The notes beneath the pieces were generated by a model. That model worked only from the letters and a program-made list of their open reading frames with translations. It was not told the origin of the DNA and ran no database searches. Shown one piece after another: positions 61,040 to 64,000 of a stretch of DNA of 64,000 nucleotides. A program made the position numbers and the translations under genes. The DNA lies in contig CAYLPJ010000024.1 of the NCBI GenBank assembly GCA_964385465.1, forward strand, positions 1 through 64,000. The letters are read 5' to 3'. Source of the DNA: CAYLPJ01 sp964385465. Its GTDB lineage: Bacteria > Planctomycetota > Phycisphaerae > SM23-33. Position 1 is the stretch's first letter. Every line of letters starts with the position of its first letter.

Positions 61040-63349
61040 TCACTCCCGCCACAGTTCGGTCAGCCAGACGGGCTTGTCGGCCGGCACCGAGAGCACGCCG
61101 TCGGCGCCGACCGTACCCTCGGCGAGGACGCGCTCGTTGAAGTCGATCATGCGCCAGCGCATCTCCGCCAGCGACTTGGCCGTGACGGTTCCGCCCACGC
61201 GCGTCACCAGCACGGGCGTGCGGCCGTAGTCCACCTTCCACTTCCCGCCCTGCCGCTCGATCTTGAGCCCGGTGTTGAAGCTCGATGCCACCAGGGCCAG
61301 GACGGCGCGGCGGCATTCTCCCAGCGGCTTGCCGTCCTCGCTGGCCAGCGTGAAGGACGTGAACCGCTCCTCCCCGGCGGGGTAGGGCGTCTGGGGGGGG
61401 TCGGCGTGGGTGACGTTGCCCAGCGTCACGCCGTTGTCGAACGCGACCGCCTCGGCGCCGTACTGGCCCAGGAAGCCCGTGTAGGCCGCGGCGCCGGGGG
61501 CGTCCATGACCACGTGCCCGCGCTGGTAGTCGAACGCGATGTCCGGGCTCGCCGACAACGGGCAGGGGCGCTCGAAGCCGTTGAACCGCGTCACCGGGCC
61601 GTCGACCTCGCCGAAGGACTCCTGCGTCGGGTCGATCACGATCCGCATGCCGCGCGTGTACGTCGTCGCCATCATGTCCATCAGGCCCGTTCGGCCGTAG
61701 TCGCCGGCGTAGTCCATCGACCGCGGGTCCAGCAGGGCCGGGCGCCCCCAGGAGAAGACCGTCGGCTCGGGGGCGGGCCGTAGCAGGTGGTGGCGGAACA
61801 GCGCCCCGGCCGCCCGCATGGTCGCCTGCTCCAGCTCGTCGGTGGTGTAGTCGTACTGGAACGCGCCGGGCCCGGGCTTGGACAGCGGGCCGACGCTGTA
61901 GGGCGTCTCGCTGGTGAAGTCGTACTTGTTGAACGTCCAGTAGTGGTAGCAGGCGGCCGACCAGTCCTGGATGCTGGCCAGGGCGGCGATCCGCACGGGC
62001 CACTCGGCGCGATATTTCGACGGCGAGCCGAATTGCGTCTCGTAGCAGAGGAAGGGCTTGTCGGTGGCGCGGTTGTGCTCCAGCCAGGGCACGTCCTTGC
62101 ACATCTGCGGCGGGGCGTCGAGGCCGGAGTAGAAGGGCCACCGCTTGTGCGACCGCGGCAGCTTGTCCAGCTCCAGGCCCTCCATGTAGCTGCAATGGCT
62201 GGTCGCGTCGGCCTGGAGATGCAGGTACTGCGACTGGATGTTCTGCCCGATCCCCGTGTCGTACAGCAGCGGGCTCAGCCGGCAGCTCTTGCCCCAGCTC
62301 TTCAGCTCCGCAGCCCACCGCCGCTTGTGGGCCAGCAGCACGTCCAGGAAGAACGCGATCACGTCGTTGCCGCGAGCCACCGTGCAATCGTCCCGCCCGA
62401 TCGGGTTGGCGATCTTGCGGAAGACCGCCACGGCCGCGGGGTTCGTGTCGTTCAGCTCCGCCGCCTCGGTCGCCCTGCGGAGCGGCGCCAGCAGGATCGT
62501 GCCCCGCCCGAGATCCTCGCCGGGGAACAGGAAGCCCCAGGCCTTGGCCAGGGCATCCTGGGTCTTGTACTTGTCGGTCAGCCAGGCGTTCCAGCGGCGG
62601 AGGAGGCTTCGGCGCAGCAAGGCCGGCAGCTTCCGCCAGTCGCCGCCGGTCATGTGGCTCATCCACCACTGCTCGTTGACCAGCTCCCAGACGACGAACG
62701 TCGGGTCGTCGGCGTGGCGGAGGCCCGTGTGGAGGTTCACGTGGTGGGCCTTCTGCTTCATCTGCGCGATGGCGGCGGCCTCGAGGCGCGGGTCCCACGC
62801 GACGGCGGGGGTCTTCAGCGACACGGCCGGGCGGCCCTTGCTCCAGTAGTGCTTGCGGCACATGCCCCGCACGGCGGCGACCCATTCGTCGGCCTCCTCG
62901 CCGTCGCCGGCGAGCCCGGCGACCTCGGGCAGGTCGTCGGCGTAGAGCCTCCCCCCGCCGAAGCCCGCCGCCCACAGCCGCACGCCCTGGCGGGCGCACT
63001 CGGCGACGAAGAAGTCCGACACGTCGGTGCCCGACAGGTCGCCCTTCTCGGCCGCGTCGTCGTAGGTCATGTGCCAGATGCGGAACATGTTGAAGCCGAC
63101 GACCTTCGCCCGCCGCACGGCCTGGCGCTGACGGTAGTACGGGTCGCCGTCGATGGTCTCCCGCTTGCCGGGGAAGCTCCCGATGGCCGCCCAGAACCGC
63201 ACGGGCTCCCCGGCGATGGCCAGGTGCCCGTCGCGGACGGTGCAGTAGGCGTTGTCGGGTGGCAGCTCGCCGTCGGCGGCGGGCAGCGGGGCGGCGATCA
63301 GGGCCAGGCACAGCAGGCCGCCGAAGCGAAGGGCGCTCGGTACGTTCAT
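61040..63349 (-). CDS. Secreted clan GH-A glycoside hydrolase (GH5-like)
   Basis: A 769-residue exported protein with a signal peptide (about 1-24). A TIM barrel follows with GFNMFRIWHM, acid/base Glu226 in VWELVNEQWW and nucleophile Glu437 in PFLCYETQFGS, the clan GH-A arrangement. A C-terminal beta-rich domain (about 540-769) is appended. It resembles GH5-like cellulase-superfamily proteins common in planctomycetes; the family and substrate cannot be fixed by eye. It contains a G8 run (61393-61400). Confidence 0.75.
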   Translation of the reverse strand: MNVPSALRFGGLLCLALIAAPLPAADGELPPDNAYCTVRDGHLAIAGEPVRFWAAIGSFPGKRETIDGDPYYRQRQAVRRAKVVGFNMFRIWHMTYDDAAEKGDLSGTDVSDFFVAECARQGVRLWAAGFGGGRLYADDLPEVAGLAGDGEEADEWVAAVRGMCRKHYWSKGRPAVSLKTPAVAWDPRLEAAAIAQMKQKAHHVNLHTGLRHADDPTFVVWELVNEQWWMSHMTGGDWRKLPALLRRSLLRRWNAWLTDKYKTQDALAKAWGFLFPGEDLGRGTILLAPLRRATEAAELNDTNPAAVAVFRKIANPIGRDDCTVARGNDVIAFFLDVLLAHKRRWAAELKSWGKSCRLSPLLYDTGIGQNIQSQYLHLQADATSHCSYMEGLELDKLPRSHKRWPFYSGLDAPPQMCKDVPWLEHNRATDKPFLCYETQFGSPSKYRAEWPVRIAALASIQDWSAACYHYWTFNKYDFTSETPYSVGPLSKPGPGAFQYDYTTDELEQATMRAAGALFRHHLLRPAPEPTVFSWGRPALLDPRSMDYAGDYGRTGLMDMMATTYTRGMRIVIDPTQESFGEVDGPVTRFNGFERPCPLSASPDIAFDYQRGHVVMDAPGAAAYTGFLGQYGAEAVAFDNGVTLGNVTHADPPQTPYPAGEERFTSFTLASEDGKPLGECRRAVLALVASSFNTGLKIERQGGKWKVDYGRTPVLVTRVGGTVTAKSLAEMRWRMIDFNERVLAEGTVGADGVLSVPADKPVWLTELWRE

Positions 63350-63382
63350 CGGTGGTCCTTTCCTTTGGATGCGAGCGCCGCG

Positions 63383-63388
63383 AGTATA
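63383..63388 (-). promoter_or_regulatory. -10 element ahead of the GH-A hydrolase gene
   Basis: On the minus strand TATACT (63388-63383), 33 nt before the ATG at 63349. No good -35 was found. Confidence 0.35.
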
Positions 63389-63414
63389 GTGTCGCCCGGA
63401 GCCGGCGGCGAGGG

Positions 63415-63443
63415 TTCACTCCGGGCCCGCCGCGCGGTATCCT
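63415..63443 (+). promoter_or_regulatory. Promoter of the FAD oxidoreductase gene
   Basis: TTCACT (63415-63420), a 17-nt spacer and TATCCT (63438-63443), giving a leader of about 45 nt. Confidence 0.45.
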
Positions 63444-63493
63444 CCCCGCCAGCGGGGCCGAAGGACGAAGCGAACACTACCGGGAGACACACC

Positions 63494-64000
63494 GTGACCG
63501 ACGAGCACCTGTACGAGCGGGCTCCGAAGCGGAACGTCGCGTACGATACCATCGTGGCCGGGGGCGGACCGGCGGCGATCGGCGCGGCGCTGGCGTCGGC
63601 GATGACCGGCGGGCGGACGCTGATTCTCGAGGCCCGCAGCCAGTTCGGCGGGACGGCGACGGCGGCGCTGTGGATGGAGATCAACTTCCTGTTCAAGGAC
63701 AACGCGGAGACCGACCGCGGCGGCGTGCACACCGAGCTGATCGACGCCCTGCGGAGCTGGGGCCCGGACGCGTCGATCCCCGGCAAACGGAGCCCCAGGT
63801 CGCCGGGCAGCGGGGGCAACCTCAACGTCCACCCGGAATACCTCAAGAAGGTGCTCTTCGACCTGTTCGAGAAGCACGGCATCGACTACCAGCTCTACAG
63901 CCCGGTGGTGGACGTGGAGAAGGACGGCGACCGCGTCACCGGCGTGGTCGTCGCCGCCAAGGAGGGGCGGGTGACCTACCGCGGGCGGACGGTCGTCGAC
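63494..64000 (+). CDS. FAD-dependent oxidoreductase (N-terminal part, cut by window end)
   Basis: The frame stays open from a GTG at 63494 (GGGAG seven nt upstream) to the window edge, giving 169 residues. The FAD-binding GxGxxG-type motif is VAGGGPAAIGAALASA, followed by EARSQFGGTATAALW. This fits the FAD_oxidored family (HdrA-/GidA-like and polysaccharide-associated oxidoreductases frequent in planctomycetes). The catalytic part lies beyond the window, so the reaction is unknown. Confidence 0.8.
   Translation, partial: MTDEHLYERAPKRNVAYDTIVAGGGPAAIGAALASAMTGGRTLILEARSQFGGTATAALWMEINFLFKDNAETDRGGVHTELIDALRSWGPDASIPGKRSPRSPGSGGNLNVHPEYLKKVLFDLFEKHGIDYQLYSPVVDVEKDGDRVTGVVVAAKEGRVTYRGRTVVD

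Overview
The window is a GC-rich bacterial chromosome segment with a compact, mostly vertical gene set. Several traits together suggest a planctomycete, plausibly of the Phycisphaerae: a large Ser/Thr kinase and FHA proteins inside a pilus locus, a formylglycine sulfatase, carbohydrate-active enzymes spread among housekeeping genes, and a GyrA with an unusual quinolone-pocket sequence. The assignment is inference; there is no 16S rRNA in the window. Recurrent -10 elements read TACAAT or close variants, often 16-18 nt from a TTGNNN-type -35.

Layout. 56-140: tRNA-Ser(CGA), minus strand. 370-16099: a Tad/Flp-type pilus locus. It encodes a short CpaF/TadA ATPase, two Flp-like prepilins, a prepilin peptidase, two TadE-like pseudopilins, a large TadG-like protein, a membrane Ser/Thr kinase, a CpaB/RcpC protein, a second CpaF/TadA ATPase with an N-terminal FHA domain, TadB- and TadC-like platform proteins, and a membrane FHA protein. 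No secretin (CpaC/RcpA) or CpaE/TadZ is visible. 16273-22044: gluQ, a GT39/83-like membrane glycosyltransferase, a ChbG/YdjC deacetylase, a polyprenyl-phosphate-type GT2 and an MBL-fold hydrolase. 22273-25062: gyrA. 25183-29254: an esterase lipoprotein, then an anchored protein-FtsX-ABC ATPase operon.

29446-37479 is a carbohydrate block: xylA, a GH4 alpha-galactosidase, an orphan P-loop ATPase, a GH42 beta-galactosidase and a secreted beta-helix protein. 37943-47870 is a long plus-strand housekeeping run: an unknown gene, pheA, tpiA, a secG with an extra domain, yicC, gmk, rpoZ, coaC, coaB, dut and ftsK. 47935-63349 holds a GT4, arfB, an oligogalacturonate lyase-like gene, uppS-purA, a sulfatase, a small Cys-rich protein, a Tat-exported phosphoesterase, apgM, hom, a secreted beta-propeller, an HpnR-like B12 radical SAM enzyme and a clan GH-A hydrolase. 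The window ends inside an FAD-dependent oxidoreductase gene.

The most interesting parts are: (i) the Tad locus, whose kinase, FHA-fused motor ATPase and second FHA protein suggest phosphorylation-controlled pilus assembly; (ii) a 137-138 bp palindromic repeat present twice in opposite orientation, 21.5 kb apart; (iii) SecG fused to a chitobiase-C-terminal-like domain; (iv) an orphan secretion-ATPase-like P-loop protein in the sugar block; (v) several genes whose -10 box lies 6-9 nt before the start codon, implying leaderless mRNAs.
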